Source: Antedon mediterranea
Lineage: Eukaryota > Echinodermata > Crinoidea > Comatulida > Antedonidae
Reading direction: 5' to 3'
DNA: 64,000 nt
Assembly (NCBI RefSeq): GCF_964355755.1
Contig: NC_092677.1
Coordinates: forward strand, 28,492,101-28,556,100
Both the position numbers and the translations under genes were made by a program. Below, one piece after another: positions 34,801 to 49,627 of the stretch (the first letter of the stretch is position 1; each line of letters starts with the position of its first letter). The notes beneath the pieces were generated by a model. That model was not told where the DNA came from. It did not search any database and was given only the letters and a program-made list of their open reading frames with translations.

Positions 34801-37800
34801 ATATTAACTACTCGTCAATATTCTTAACTACTCGGAAGTACTCGGAAATACTCTGAACTTATCGGAACTACTCGGAAATACTCGGAACTACTCGGAACTA
34901 CTCGGAACTTTTTGGAACTACTCGGAACGACTCGGAACTACTCGGGACTTCTCAGAACAACTCGGAACTACTCGTCAATATTCGGAACTATTTGGAACTA
35001 CTCGGAATTACTTGGAACTACTCGGATCTCCTTGTAACAACTCGGGACTACTCTGAACTACTCTGAACTACTCTGAACTATTCGGAACTACTCGGAACTA
35101 CTCGGCACTACTCGGCACTACTCAGAACTTCTCGGAACTACTCGGAACTACCGGGAACTACTCGGAAATACTCGGAACTACTCGGAACTACTATGAACTA
35201 CTCGGAACTACTCGAAACTAAACTGAACTACTCGGAACTACTCGGAACTTCTCGGAACTTCTCAGAAATATTTGGAACTACTCGGAACTACTGTAAACTA
35301 ACTAATCTGAATTAATTTGAACTACTCGGAACTACTCGGAACTTCTCGGAACTACTCGTCATTATTCGAAACTACTCGGAACTACTCGGAACTTCTCAGA
35401 AATATTTAGAACTACTCGGAACTACTCTGAACTAACTAATCTTAACTAAACTGAACTAAACTGAACTACTCGAAACTATTCGGAAATACTCTGAACTATT
35501 GGAACTACTCGGAACTTCTTGAAACTACTCTGAACTACTCTGAACTACTCGGAACTATTCGGAACTACTCGGAACTACTCGGCACTACTCGGAACTACTT
35601 GGAACTTCTTGGAATTACTCAAAACTTCTCGGAACTACTCGGAAGTACCGGAACTACTCGGAATTACTCGGAACTACTCAGAACTACTCGGAAATACTCG
35701 GAACTTATCGGAACTAACTAATCTGAATTAATCTGAACTACTCGGAACTACTCGGAACTACTCGGAACTACTCGTAACTTATCAGAACTTATCGGAACTA
35801 CTCGGAAATACTCGGAACTAAACTGAACTACTCGAAACTACTCGGAACTTCTAAGAAATATTTGGAACTACTCTGAACTAACTAATCTGAACTAAACTGA
35901 ACTACTCGGAACTACTCGGAACTTCTCATAAATATTTGGAAGTACTCTGAACTAACTAATATGAACTAATCTGAACTACTCGGAACTATTTGGAACTACT
36001 CGGAACGACTCGGAACTACTCGGGACTACTCAGGACTTCTCGGAAGTACTCGGAAGTAATTGGAACTACACAGAACTACTCGGAACTACTCAGAACTACT
36101 CGAAACTTCTCAGAACAACTCGGAACTACTCGTCAATATTCGAAACTATTTGGAACTACTCGGAATTACTCGGAACTACTCGGATCTCCGTGTAACAACT
36201 CGGAACTACTCGGGACTACTCGGGACTACTCTGAACTACTCTGAACTATTCGGAACTACTCGGCACTACTCGGAACTTCTCAGAACTACTCGGAACTTCT
36301 CGGAACTACCGGAACTACTCGGAACTACTCGGAAATACTCGGAACTTATCGGAACTTATCGGAACTACTCGGAACTACTAGGAACGACTCGGAACTACTC
36401 GGAACTAAACTGAACTACTCGGAACTACTCGGAACTTCTCAGAAATATTTGGAACTACTCGGAACTACTCTGAACTAACTAATCTGAATTAATCTGAACT
36501 ACTCGGAACAACTCGGAACTACTCGCAACTTCTCGGAACTACTCGTCATTATTCGGAACTACTCGGAAATACTCGGAACTACTCGGAACTTATTGGAACT
36601 TATCGAAACTACTCGGAAATACTCAGAACTACTCGGAACTACTCTGAACTAACTAATCTGAACTAAACTGAACTACTCGAAACTATTCGGAATACTTGGA
36701 AATACTCGGAACTAGTGGAACTACTCGGAACTTCTCGGAATTACTCTGAACTACTCTGTACTACTCGGAACTACTCGGCACTACTCGGAACTACTCGGAA
36801 ATACTGGGAAATTATCGGAACTAACTAATCTGAATTAATCTGAACTACTCGGAACTACTCGGAAATACTCGTAACTTATCGGAACTTATCGGAACTACTC
36901 GGAAATACTCGGAACTAAACTGAACTACTCGAAACTACTCGGAACTTCTAAGAAATATTTGGAACTACTCTGAACTAACTAATCTGAACTAAACTGAACT
37001 ACTCGGAAATACTCGGAACTACTCGGAACTACTTGGAACTACTGTAAACTAACTAATCTGAATTAATTTGAACTACTCGGAACTACTCGGAACTTCTCGG
37101 AACTACTCGTCATTATTCGGAACTACTCGGAACTTCTCAGAAATATTTAGAACTACTCGGAACTACTCTGAACTAACTAATCTGAACTAAATTGAACTAA
37201 ACTGAACTACTCGAAACTATTCGGAAATACTCGGAACTTCTTGAAACTACTCGGAACTTCTTGAAACTACTCTGAACTACTCTGAACTATTCGGAACTAC
37301 TCGGAACTACTCGGCACTACTCGGAACTACTTGGAACTTCTTGGAATTACTCAAAACTTCTCGGAACTACTCAGAAGTACCGGAACTACTCGGAATTACT
37401 CGGAACTACTCGAAACTAAACTGAACTACTCGGAACTACTCGGAACTTCTCAGAAATATTTGGAACTACTCGGAACTACTGTAAACTAACTAATCTGAAT
37501 TAATTTGAACTACTCGGAACTTCTCAGAACTACTCGTCATTATTCGGAACTACTCGGAACTACTCGGAACTTCTCAGAAATATTTAGAACTACTCGGAAC
37601 TACTCTGAACTAACTAATGTGAACTAAACTGAACTAAACTGAACTACTCGAAACTATTCGGAAATACTCGGAAATACTCGGAACTATTGGAACTACTCGG
37701 AACTTTTTGAAACTACTCTGAACTATTCGGAACTACTCGGAACTACTCGGCACTACTCGGCACTACTCGGAACTACTTGGAACTTCTTGGAATTACTCAA

Positions 37801-39070
37801 AAGTTCTCGGAACTACTCGGAAGTACCGGAACTACTCGGAATTACTCGGAACTACTCGGAAATACTCGGAACTTATCGGAACTAACTAATCTGAATTAAT
37901 CTGAACTACTCGGAACTACTCGGAACTACTCGGAACTACTCGGAACTACTCTGAACTACTCGGAAATACTCGGAACTTATCAGAACTTATCGGAACTACT
38001 CGGAAATACTCGGAACTAAACTGAACTACTCGAAACTACTCGGAACTTCTAAGAAATATTTGGAACTACTCTGAACTAACTAATCTGAACTAAACTGAAC
38101 TACTCGGAACTACTCGGAACTTCTCATAAATATTTAGAAGTACTCTGAACTAACTAATATGAACTAATCTGAACTACTCGGAACTATTTGGAACTACTCG
38201 GAACGACTCGGAACTACTCGGGACTACTCAGGACTTCTCGGAAGTACTCGGAAGTAATTGGAACTACACAGAACTACTCGGAACTACTCGGAACTACTCA
38301 GAACTACTCGAAACTTCTCAGAACAACTCGGAACTACTCGTCAATATTCGAAACTATTTGGAACTACTCGGAATTACTCGGAACTACTCGGATTTCCGTG
38401 TAACAACTCGGAACTACTCGGGACTACTCGGGACTACTCTGAACTACTCTGAACTACTCTGAACTATTCGGAACTACTCGGCACTACTCGGAACTTCTCA
38501 GAACTACTCGGAACTTCTCGGAACTACCGGAACTACTCAGAAATACTCGGAACTTATCGGAACTTATCGGAACTACTAGGAACTACTCGGAACTACTCGG
38601 AACTAAACTGAACTACTCGGAACTACTCGGAACTACTCGGAACTTCTCAGAAATATTTGGAACTACTCGGAACTACTCTGAACTAACTAATCTGAATTAA
38701 TCTGAACTACTCGGAACAACTCGGAACTACTCGGAACTACTCGCAACTTCTCGGAACTACTCGTCATTATTCGGAACTACTCGGAAATACTCGGAACTTA
38801 TTGGAACTTATCGGAACTACTCGGAAATACTCAGAACTACTCGGAACTACTCTGAACTAACTAATCTGAACTAAACTGAACTACTCGAAACTATTCGGAA
38901 TACTTGGAAATACTCTGAACTATTGGAACTACTCGGAACTTCTCGGAACTACTCTGAACTACTCTGTACTACTCGGAACTACTCGGCACTACTCGGAACT
39001 ACTCGGAAATACTGGGAAATTATCGGAACTAACTAATCTGAATTAATCTGAACTACTCGGAACTACTCGG
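28851..39070. repeat. 10.2-kb duplication, copy 1
   Basis: Matches 39071-49255 at an offset of 10220 bp, changing to 10180 bp after about 35590, where copy 2 lacks 40 bp. Only scattered single-base differences were seen, for example 34235 (ACGCGG against ACTCGG) and near 31199. It includes the MITE at 32728-33543. Confidence 0.92.
32728..33543. mobile_element. 816-bp MITE within the satellite, copy 1
   Basis: The termini are CCGTATATTTCGGTGTATAA (left) and the inverted TTATACACCGAAATATACAG (right), extending through GTCGCAC to about 28 bp. TA flanks both ends. The interior has no ORF; it holds a GC-rich stretch (near 32945-33000) and AGGCCTAG words. A TA target duplication is compatible with several superfamilies, so none is assigned. 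Confidence 0.85.
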
Positions 39071-42000
39071 AAATACTCGGAACTTATCCGAACTTATCGG
39101 AACTACTCGGAACTACTAGGAACTACTCGGAACTAAACTGAACTACTCGAACTACTCAAAACTTCTCAGAAATATTTGGAACTACTCGGAACTACTTTGA
39201 ACTAACTAATCTGAACTACTCGGAACTACTCGGAATTTTTCGAAAATACTCGGAACTACTCAGAACTTCTCTGAACTACTCGTAACTACTCGTCATTATT
39301 CGGAACTACTCGGAACTACTCGGAAATACTCGGAACTTATCGGAACTACTCGAAACTACTCGGAACTACTCGGAACTAAACTGAACTACTCGTAACTACT
39401 CGGAACTTCTCAGAAATATTTGGAACTACTCGGAACTACTCTGAACTAACTAATCTGAACTACTCGGAACTATTCAGAAATATTCGGAAATACTCGGAAC
39501 TTCTCGGAACTACTCGGAACTACTCGAAACTACTCGAAACTACTCGGAACTACTCGGAACTTCTCGGAACTACTCGTAACTACTCGTCATTACTCGGGAC
39601 TACTCGGAAATACTCGGAACTTATCCGAACTTATCGGAACTACTCGGAACTACTAGGAACTACTCGGAACTAAACTGAACTACTCAAAACTTCTCAGAAA
39701 TATTTTGAACTACTCGGAACTACTTTGAACTAACTAATCTGAACTACTCGGAATTATTCGAAAATACTCGGAACTACTCGGAACTTCTCGGAACTACTCG
39801 TAACTACTCGTCATTATTCGGAACTACTCGGAACTACTCGGAAATACTCGGAACTTATCGGAACTACTCGAAACTACTCGGAACTACTCGGAACTATTTT
39901 GAACTACTCGGAACTAAACTGAACTACTCGTAACTACTCGGAACTTCTCAGAAATATTTGGAACTACTCGGAACTACTCTCAACTAACTAATCTGAACTA
40001 CTCGGAACTATTCAGAAATATTCGGAAATACTCGGAAATACTCGGAACTTCTCGGAACTACTCGGAACTACTCGAAACTACTCAAAACTACTCAAAACTG
40101 CTAGAAACTACTCGGAACTACTCGAAACTACTCGGAACTACTCGGAACTTCTCGGAACTACTCGTAACTACTCGTCATTACTCTGGACTACTCGGAAATA
40201 CTCGGAACTACTCGGAAATACTCGGAACTTATCCGAACTTATCGGAACTACTCGGAACTACTCGGAACTACTCAAAACTACTCGGAACTACTCGGAACTA
40301 CTAGGAACTACTCGAAACTATTTGGAACTACTCGGAACTAAACTGAACTACTCGGAACTACTCGGAACTTCTCAGAAATATTTGGAACTACTCGGAACTA
40401 CTCTGAACTAACTAATCTGAACTAATCTGAACTACTCGGAACTATTCAGAAATACTCGGAACTATCGGAACTACTAGGAACTTTTCAGAACTACTCTAAA
40501 CTACTCTGAACTATTCGGAACTATTCGGAACTACTCAGCACTACTCGGAACTACTCGGAACTTCTCGGAACTACTCGGAACTTCTCGGATCTACCGGAAC
40601 TACTCGGAGCTACTCGGAACTACTCGGAACTACTCGGAAATACTCGGAACTTATCGGAACTTATTGGAACTACTCGGAACTACTCGGAACTACTAGGAAC
40701 TACTCGGAACTACTGGGAACTAAACTGAACTACTCGGAACTTCTCAGAAATATTAGGAACTACTCGGAACTACTCTGAACTAACTAATCTGAATTAATCT
40801 GAACTACTCGGAACTACTCAGAACTTCTCGGAACTACTCAACATTATTCGGAACTACTCGGAACTTATTCGAACTTATCGGAACTACTCGGAAATACTCG
40901 GAAATACTCGGAACTTATCCGAACTTATCGGAACTACTCGGAACTACTAGGAACTACTCGGAACTAAACTGAACTACTCGAACTACTCAAAACTTCTCAG
41001 AAATATTTGGAACTACTCGGAACTACTCTGAATTTTTCGAAAATACTCGGAACTACTCAGAAATTCTCTGAACTACTCGTAACTACTCGTCATTATTCGG
41101 AACTACTCGGAAATACTCGGAACTTATCGGAACTACTCGAAACTACTCGGAACTACTCGGAACTATTTTGAACTACTCGGAACTAAACTGAACTACTCGT
41201 AACTACTCGGAACTTCTCAGAAATATTTGGAACTACTCGGAACTACTCTGAACTAACTAATCTGAACTACTCGGAACTATTCAGAAATATTCGGAAATAC
41301 TCGGAACTTCTCGGAACTACTCGGAACTACTCGAAACTACTCGAAACTACTCAAAACTACTCGAAACTACTCGGAACTACTAGGAACTACTCGAAACTAC
41401 TCGGAACTACTCGGAACTTCTCGGAACTACTCGTAACTACTCGTCATTACTCGGGACTACTCGGAAATACTCGGAACTTATCCGAACTTATCGGAACTAC
41501 TCGGAACTACTAGGAACTACTCGGAACTAAACTGAACTACTCAAAACTTCTCAGAAATATTTGGAACTACTCGGAACTACTTTGAACTAACTAATCTGAA
41601 CTACTCGGAACTACTCGGAATTATTCGAAAATACTCGGAACTACTCGGAACTTCTCGGAACTACTCGTAACTACTCGTCATTATTCGGAACTACTCGGAA
41701 CTACTCGGAAATACTCGGAACTTATCGGAACTACTCGAAACTACTCGGAACTACTCGGAACTATTTTGAACTACTCGGAACTAAACTGAACTACTCGTAA
41801 CTACTCGGAACTTCTCAGAAATATTTGGAACTACTCGGAACTACTCTCAACTAACTAATCTGAACTACTCGGAACTATTCAGAAATATTCGGAAATACTC
41901 GGAAATACTCGGAACTTCTCGGAACTACTCGAAACTACTCGAAACTGCTAGAAACTACTCGGAACTACTAGGAACTACTCGAAACTACTCGGAACTACTC

Positions 42001-45000
42001 GGAACTTCTCGGAACTACTCGTAACTACTCGTCATTACTCTGGACTACTCGGAAATACTCGGAACTACTCGGAAATACTCGGAACTTATCCGAACTTATC
42101 GGAACTACTCGGAACTTATCGGAACTACTCGGAACTACTCAAAACTACTCGGAACTACTCGGAACTACTAGGAACTACTCGAAACTATTTGGAACTACTC
42201 GGAACTAAACTGAACTACTCGGAACTACTCGGAACTTCTCAGAAATATTTGGAACTACTCGGAACTACTCTGAACTAACTAATCTGAACTAATCTGAACT
42301 ACTCGGAACTATTCAGAAATACTCGGAACTATCGGAACTACTAGGAACTTCTCAGAACTACTCTAAACTACTCTGAACTATTCGGAACTATTCGGAACTA
42401 CTCAGCACTACTCGGAACTACTCGGAACTTCTCGGAACTACTCGGAACTTCTCGGATCTACCGGAACTACTCGGAGCTACTCGGAACTACTCGGAACTAC
42501 TCGGAAATACTCGGAACTTATCGGAACTTATTGGAACTACTCGGAACTACTCGGAACTACTAGGAACTACTCGGAACTACTGGGAACTAAACTGAACTAC
42601 TCGGAACTTCTCAGAAATATTCGGAACTACTCGGAACTACTCTGAACTAACTAATCTGAATTAATCTGAACTACTCGGAACTACTCGGAACTTCTCGGAA
42701 CTACTCGTCATTATTCGGAACTACTCGGAACTTATTCGAACTTATCGGAACTACTTGGAACTACTAGGAACTACTAGGAAGTACTCGGAACTACTCAGAA
42801 CTACTCGGAACTAAACTGAACTACTCGGAACTACTCGGAACTTCTCAGAAATATTTGGAACTACTCTGAACTAACTAATCTGAACTAAACTGAACTACTC
42901 GGAACTATTCGGAAATACTCGGAACTACTCGGAACTACTCGTAACTACCGTATATTTCGGTGTATAAGTCGCACCTGTGTATAAGACGCACCCTCTAACT
43001 GAGAGTAAAATATCTGTATTTTTTATATCGTCGGTGTATAAGACGAACCTTATATTTCATCAAAACAATGTTTTTTTAAATTGTAATCAATATTAATATT
43101 ATTGTAATAATATATTTTGTTATATCTGCAACGGCGTCCTTTATTTAGGTTTTTTCTTACCTAGGCTCGGCCGCGCCCAGCCTCAACAGCCGCAACATCG
43201 AGTGCATGACCGTGTGTGTAACACGTACGTGTGGGCTAGTCTCGCTCGATCATTTCGAGAGGGCGCACGTTTTCACGGACAATCGTATTCGATTAGTATC
43301 TATGTATCCGAGAAGTGTGTACGCTAGGTCCATGCTATAATCACCTGGAGAATATACTAGTCGATTACCGTACACCATGTGGCCGCCAAGAAGGGCTTGC
43401 GCTGGGGGTACGGCGATCGTATGTATAACTACTGTATAAATAAATACTATTCCAATCGTACGTAAACGTTTACAAATGAAATTTTATCGCAATAATGAAC
43501 AAATCTTTTCATCATATTTAGTATAACATCATGCTAAAATGCCTTGAAAACTAGGCAGAAGCAGGTTGCCGTTACGTTAGTTAGTTACTGTAGCTAGGCC
43601 TAGCCTACTCAGGCCTACCAAACGAGCTGACGATAGCCTAGCTAGGCCTGACCTATGTAAAATCTGTGTGGTGAGGCATTTATATTCGGTTTATAAGACA
43701 CACCCTTAATTTAGAGGTCAAATTTGCGTGTCAAAAGTGCGACTTATACACCGAAATATACAGTACTCGAAACTTCTCGGAACTACTCGGAACTACCGGA
43801 ACTACTCGGAATTACTCGGAACTACTCGGAAATACTCGGAACTAATCGGAACTTATCGGAACTAACTAATCTGAATTAATCTGAACTACTCGGAACTACT
43901 CAGAATTACTAGGAAATACTCGGAACTTATCGTAACTACTCGGAAATACTCGGAACTACTCGGAACTAAACTAAACTACTCGGAACTACTCGAAACTACT
44001 CGGAACTTCTCAGAAATATTTGGAACTACTCAGAACTACTCTGAACTAACTAATCTGAACTACTCGGAACTACTCGGAACTTCTCATAAATATTTGGAAG
44101 TACTCTGAACTAACTAATATGAACTAATCTGAACTACTCGGAGCTACTCGAAACTACTCGGAACTTCTCAGAAATATTTGGAACTACTCGGAACTACTCT
44201 GAACTAACTAATCTGAACTACTCGGAACTACTCGGAACTTCTCATAAATATTTGGAAGTACTCTGAACTAACTAATATGAACTAATCTGAACTACTCGGA
44301 ACTACTGGGAACTACTCGGAACTGCTCTGAACTGCTCGGAACTACTCTGTACTACTCGGAACTACTCTGTACTACTCGGAACTACTCGTCATTATTCGGA
44401 ACTACTCGGAAATACTCGGAACTACTCGGAAATACTCGGAACTACTCGGAAATACTCGGAACTACTCGGAAATACTCGGAAATACTCGGAACTACTTGGA
44501 ACTACTCGGAACTACTCAGAAATACTCGGAACTTATCGGAGCTACTCGGAAATACTCGGAAATACTCGGAACTACTCGTCACAACTTGTCACAACTCGTC
44601 ACTACTTGGAATTACTCGGAATTACTCGTAACTTCTCAGAACTACTCGGAACTACTCGGAACTGCTCGGAACTACTCTGTACTACTCGGAACTACTCGTC
44701 ATTATTCGGAACTACTCGGAAATACTCGGAACTACTCGGAAATACTCGGAACTACTCGGAAATACTCGGAAATACTCGGAACTACTCGGAACTACTCAGA
44801 AATACTCGGAACTTATCGGAGCTACTCGGAAATACTCGGAAATACTCGGAACTACTCGTCACAACTTGTCACAACTCGTCACTACTTGTCACTACTTGGA
44901 ATTACTCGGAATTACTCGTAACTTCTCAGAACTACTCTGAACTACCGGAACTACTCGAAACTACTCGAAACTTCTCGGAACTATTCGAAACTGCTCGGAA

Positions 45001-48000
45001 CTACTCTGAACTACTCGTCAATATTAACTACTCGTCAATATTCTTAACTACTCGGAAGTACTCGGAAATACTCTGAACTTATCGGAACTACTCGGAAATA
45101 CTCGGAACTACTCGGAACTACTCGGAACTTTTTGGAACTACTCGGAACGACTCGGAACTACTCGGGACTTCTCAGAACAACTCGGAACTACTCGTCAATA
45201 TTCGGAACTATTTGGAACTACTCGGAATTACTTGGAACTACTCGGATCTCCTTGTAACAACTCGGGACTACTCTGAACTACTCTGAACTACTCTGAACTA
45301 TTCGGAACTACTCGGAACTACTCGGCACTACTCGGCACTACTCAGAACTTCTCGGAACTACTCGGAACTACCGGGAACTACTCGGAAATACTCGGAACTA
45401 CTCGGAACTACTATGAACTACTCGGAACTACTCGAAACTAAACTGAACTACTCGGAACTACTCGGAACTTCTCGGAACTTCTCAGAAATATTTGGAACTA
45501 CTCGGAACTACTGTAAACTAACTAATCTGAATTAATTTGAACTACTCGGAACTACTCGGAACTTCTCGGAACTACTCGTCATTATTCGAAACTACTCGGA
45601 ACTACTCGGAACTTCTCAGAAATATTTAGAACTACTCGGAACTACTCTGAACTAACTAATCTTAACTAAACTGAACTAAACTGAACTACTCGAAACTATT
45701 CGGAAATACTCTGAACTATTGGAACTACTCGGAACTTCTTGAAACTACTCTGAACTACTCTGAACTACTCGGAACTATTCGGAACTACTCGGCACTACTC
45801 GGAACTACTCGGAACTACTCGGAAGTACCGGAACTACTCGGAATTACTCGGAACTACTCGGAACTACTCGGAAATACTCGGAACTTATCGGAACTAACTA
45901 ATCTGAATTAATCTGAACTACTCGGAACTACTCGGAACTACTCGGAACTACTCGTAACTTATCAGAACTTATCGGAACTACTCGGAAATACTCGGAACTA
46001 AACTGAACTACTCGAAACTACTCGGAACTTCTAAGAAATATTTGGAACTACTCTGAACTAACTAATCTGAACTAAACTGAACTACTCGGAACTACTCGGA
46101 ACTTCTCATAAATATTTGGAAGTACTCTGAACTAACTAATATGAACTAATCTGAACTACTCGGAACTATTTGGAACTACTCGGAACGACTCGGAACTACT
46201 CGGGACTACTCAGGACTTCTCGGAAGTACTCGGAAGTAATTGGAACTACACAGAACTACTCGGAACTACTCAGAACTACTCGAAACTTCTCAGAACAACT
46301 CGGAACTACTCGTCAATATTCGAAACTATTTGGAACTACTCGGAATTACTCGGAACTACTCGGATCTCCGTGTAACAACTCGGAACTACTCGGGACTACT
46401 CGGGACTACTCTGAACTACTCTGAACTATTCGGAACTACTCGGCACTACTCGGAACTTCTCAGAACTACTCGGAACTTCTCGGAACTACCGGAACTACTC
46501 GGAACTACTCGGAAATACTCGGAACTTATCGGAACTTATCGGAACTACTCGGAACTACTAGGAACGACTCGGAACTACTCGGAACTAAACTGAACTACTC
46601 GGAACTACTCGGAACTTCTCAGAAATATTTGGAACTACTCGGAACTACTCTGAACTAACTAATCTGAATTAATCTGAACTACTCGGAACAACTCGGAACT
46701 ACTCGCAACTTCTCGGAACTACTCGTCATTATTCGGAACTACTCGGAAATACTCGGAACTACTCGGAACTTATTGGAACTTATCGAAACTACTCGGAAAT
46801 ACTCAGAACTACTCGGAACTACTCTGAACTAACTAATCTGAACTAAACTGAACTACTCGAAACTATTCGGAATACTTGGAAATACTCGGAACTAGTGGAA
46901 CTACTCGGAACTTCTCGGAATTACTCTGAACTACTCTGTACTACTCGGAACTACTCGGCACTACTCGGAACTACTCGGAAATACTGGGAAATTATCGGAA
47001 CTAACTAATCTGAATTAATCTGAACTACTCGGAACTACTCGGAAATACTCGTAACTTATCGGAACTTATCGGAACTACTCGGAAATACTCGGAACTAAAC
47101 TGAACTACTCGAAACTACTCGGAACTTCTAAGAAATATTTGGAACTACTCTGAACTAACTAATCTGAACTAAACTGAACTACTCGGAAATACTCGGAACT
47201 ACTCGGAACTACTTGGAACTACTGTAAACTAACTAATCTGAATTAATTTGAACTACTCGGAACTACTCGGAACTTCTCGGAACTACTCGTCATTATTCGG
47301 AACTACTCGGAACTTCTCAGAAATATTTAGAACTACTCGGAACTACTCTGAACTAACTAATCTGAACTAAATTGAACTAAACTGAACTACTCGAAACTAT
47401 TCGGAAATACTCGGAACTTCTTGAAACTACTCGGAACTTCTTGAAACTACTCTGAACTACTCTGAACTATTCGGAACTACTCGGAACTACTCGGCACTAC
47501 TCGGAACTACTTGGAACTTCTTGGAATTACTCAAAACTTCTCGGAACTACTCAGAAGTACCGGAACTACTCGGAATTACTCGGAACTACTCGAAACTAAA
47601 CTGAACTACTCGGAACTACTCGGAACTTCTCAGAAATATTTGGAACTACTCGGAACTACTGTAAACTAACTAATCTGAATTAATTTGAACTACTCGGAAC
47701 TTCTCAGAACTACTCGTCATTATTCGGAACTACTCGGAACTACTCGGAACTTCTCAGAAATATTTAGAACTACTCGGAACTACTCTGAACTAACTAATGT
47801 GAACTAAACTGAACTAAACTGAACTACTCGAAACTATTCGGAAATACTCGGAAATACTCGGAACTATTGGAACTACTCGGAACTTTTTGAAACTACTCTG
47901 AACTATTCGGAACTACTCGGAACTACTCGGCACTACTCGGCACTACTCGGAACTACTTGGAACTTCTTGGAATTACTCAAAAGTTCTCGGAACTACTCGG

Positions 48001-49255
48001 AAGTACCGGAACTACTCGGAATTACTCGGAACTACTCGGAAATACTCGGAACTTATCGGAACTAACTAATCTGAATTAATCTGAACTACTCGGAACTACT
48101 CGGAACTACTCGGAACTACTCGGAACTACTCTGAACTACTCGGAAATACTCGGAACTTATCAGAACTTATCGGAACTACTCGGAAATACTCGGAACTAAA
48201 CTGAACTACTCGAAACTACTCGGAACTTCTAAGAAATATTTGGAACTACTCTGAACTAACTAATCTGAACTAAACTGAACTACTCGGAACTACTCGGAAC
48301 TTCTCATAAATATTTAGAAGTACTCTGAACTAACTAATATGAACTAATCTGAACTACTCGGAACTATTTGGAACTACTCGGAACGACTCGGAACTACTCG
48401 GGACTACTCAGGACTTCTCGGAAGTACTCGGAAGTAATTGGAACTACACAGAACTACTCGGAACTACTCGGAACTACTCAGAACTACTCGAAACTTCTCA
48501 GAACAACTCGGAACTACTCGTCAATATTCGAAACTATTTGGAACTACTCGGAATTACTCGGAACTACTCGGATTTCCGTGTAACAACTCGGAACTACTCG
48601 GGACTACTCGGGACTACTCTGAACTACTCTGAACTACTCTGAACTATTCGGAACTACTCGGCACTACTCGGAACTTCTCAGAACTACTCGGAACTTCTCG
48701 GAACTACCGGAACTACTCAGAAATACTCGGAACTTATCGGAACTTATCGGAACTACTAGGAACTACTCGGAACTACTCGGAACTAAACTGAACTACTCGG
48801 AACTACTCGGAACTACTCGGAACTTCTCAGAAATATTTGGAACTACTCGGAACTACTCTGAACTAACTAATCTGAATTAATCTGAACTACTCGGAACAAC
48901 TCGGAACTACTCGGAACTACTCGCAACTTCTCGGAACTACTCGTCATTATTCGGAACTACTCGGAAATACTCGGAACTTATTGGAACTTATCGGAACTAC
49001 TCGGAAATACTCAGAACTACTCGGAACTACTCTGAACTAACTAATCTGAACTAAACTGAACTACTCGAAACTATTCGGAATACTTGGAAATACTCTGAAC
49101 TATTGGAACTACTCGGAACTTCTCGGAACTACTCTGAACTACTCTGTACTAATCGGAACTACTCGGCACTACTCGGAACTACTCGGAAATACTGGGAAAT
49201 TATCGGAACTAACTAATCTGAATTAATCTGAACTACTCGGAACTACTCGGAAATA
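39071..49255. repeat. 10.2-kb duplication, copy 2
   Basis: Head-to-tail with copy 1. Identity stops around 49255, where this copy reads CTCGTAACTTATCGG and copy 1 has CTCGGAACTTATCCG. The MITE copy is at 42948-43763. Confidence 0.92.
42948..43763. mobile_element. 816-bp MITE within the satellite, copy 2
   Basis: Appears identical to 32728-33543 and sits in the same flanking satellite. It was therefore copied with the 10.2-kb duplication and did not insert independently. Confidence 0.88.
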
Positions 49256-49627
49256 CTCGTAACTTATCGGAACTTATCGGAACTACTCGGAAATACTCGG
49301 AACTAAACTGAACTACTCGAAACTACTCGGAACTTCAAAGAAATATTTGGAACTACTCTGAACTAACTAATCTGAACTAAACTGAACTACTCGGAAATAC
49401 TCGGAAATACTCGGAACTACTCGGAACTACTAGGAACTACTTGGAACTACTCGGAACTACTCGGAACTAAACTGAACTACTCGGATCTACTCGAAACTAC
49501 TCGGAACTTCTCAGAAATATTTGGAACTACTCGGAACTACTCTGAACTAACTAATCTGAACTAAACTGAACTACTCGGAACTACTCGGAACTTCTCATAA
49601 ATATTTGGAAGTACTCTGAACTAACTA

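Larger units (their letters stand above)
28011..49627. repeat. 10-bp satellite, unit GGAACTACTC, with higher-order structure
   Basis: About 20 kb of decamers GGAACTACTC with recurrent variants (GGAAATACTC, GGAACTTCTC, GGAACTTATC, CGTCATTATT). Phase-breaking linkers such as CTGAACTAACTAATCTGAA recur. Higher-order periods of roughly 1.84 kb (for example GCTAGAAAC at 29880 and 31725) and 2198 bp (35990 and 38188) are visible. Interrupted by the MITE at 32728-33543 and its copy at 42948-43763. Open frames of up to about 160 codons spelling YSELLGTTRN repeats are by-products of the 30-bp frame period. Confidence 0.97.

Noticed and set aside
34276-48632. Repeated open frames of 64 to 156 codons in the satellite.
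   Set aside because: Same decamer by-product. Copies repeat at 10180 or 10220 bp only because the DNA is duplicated.
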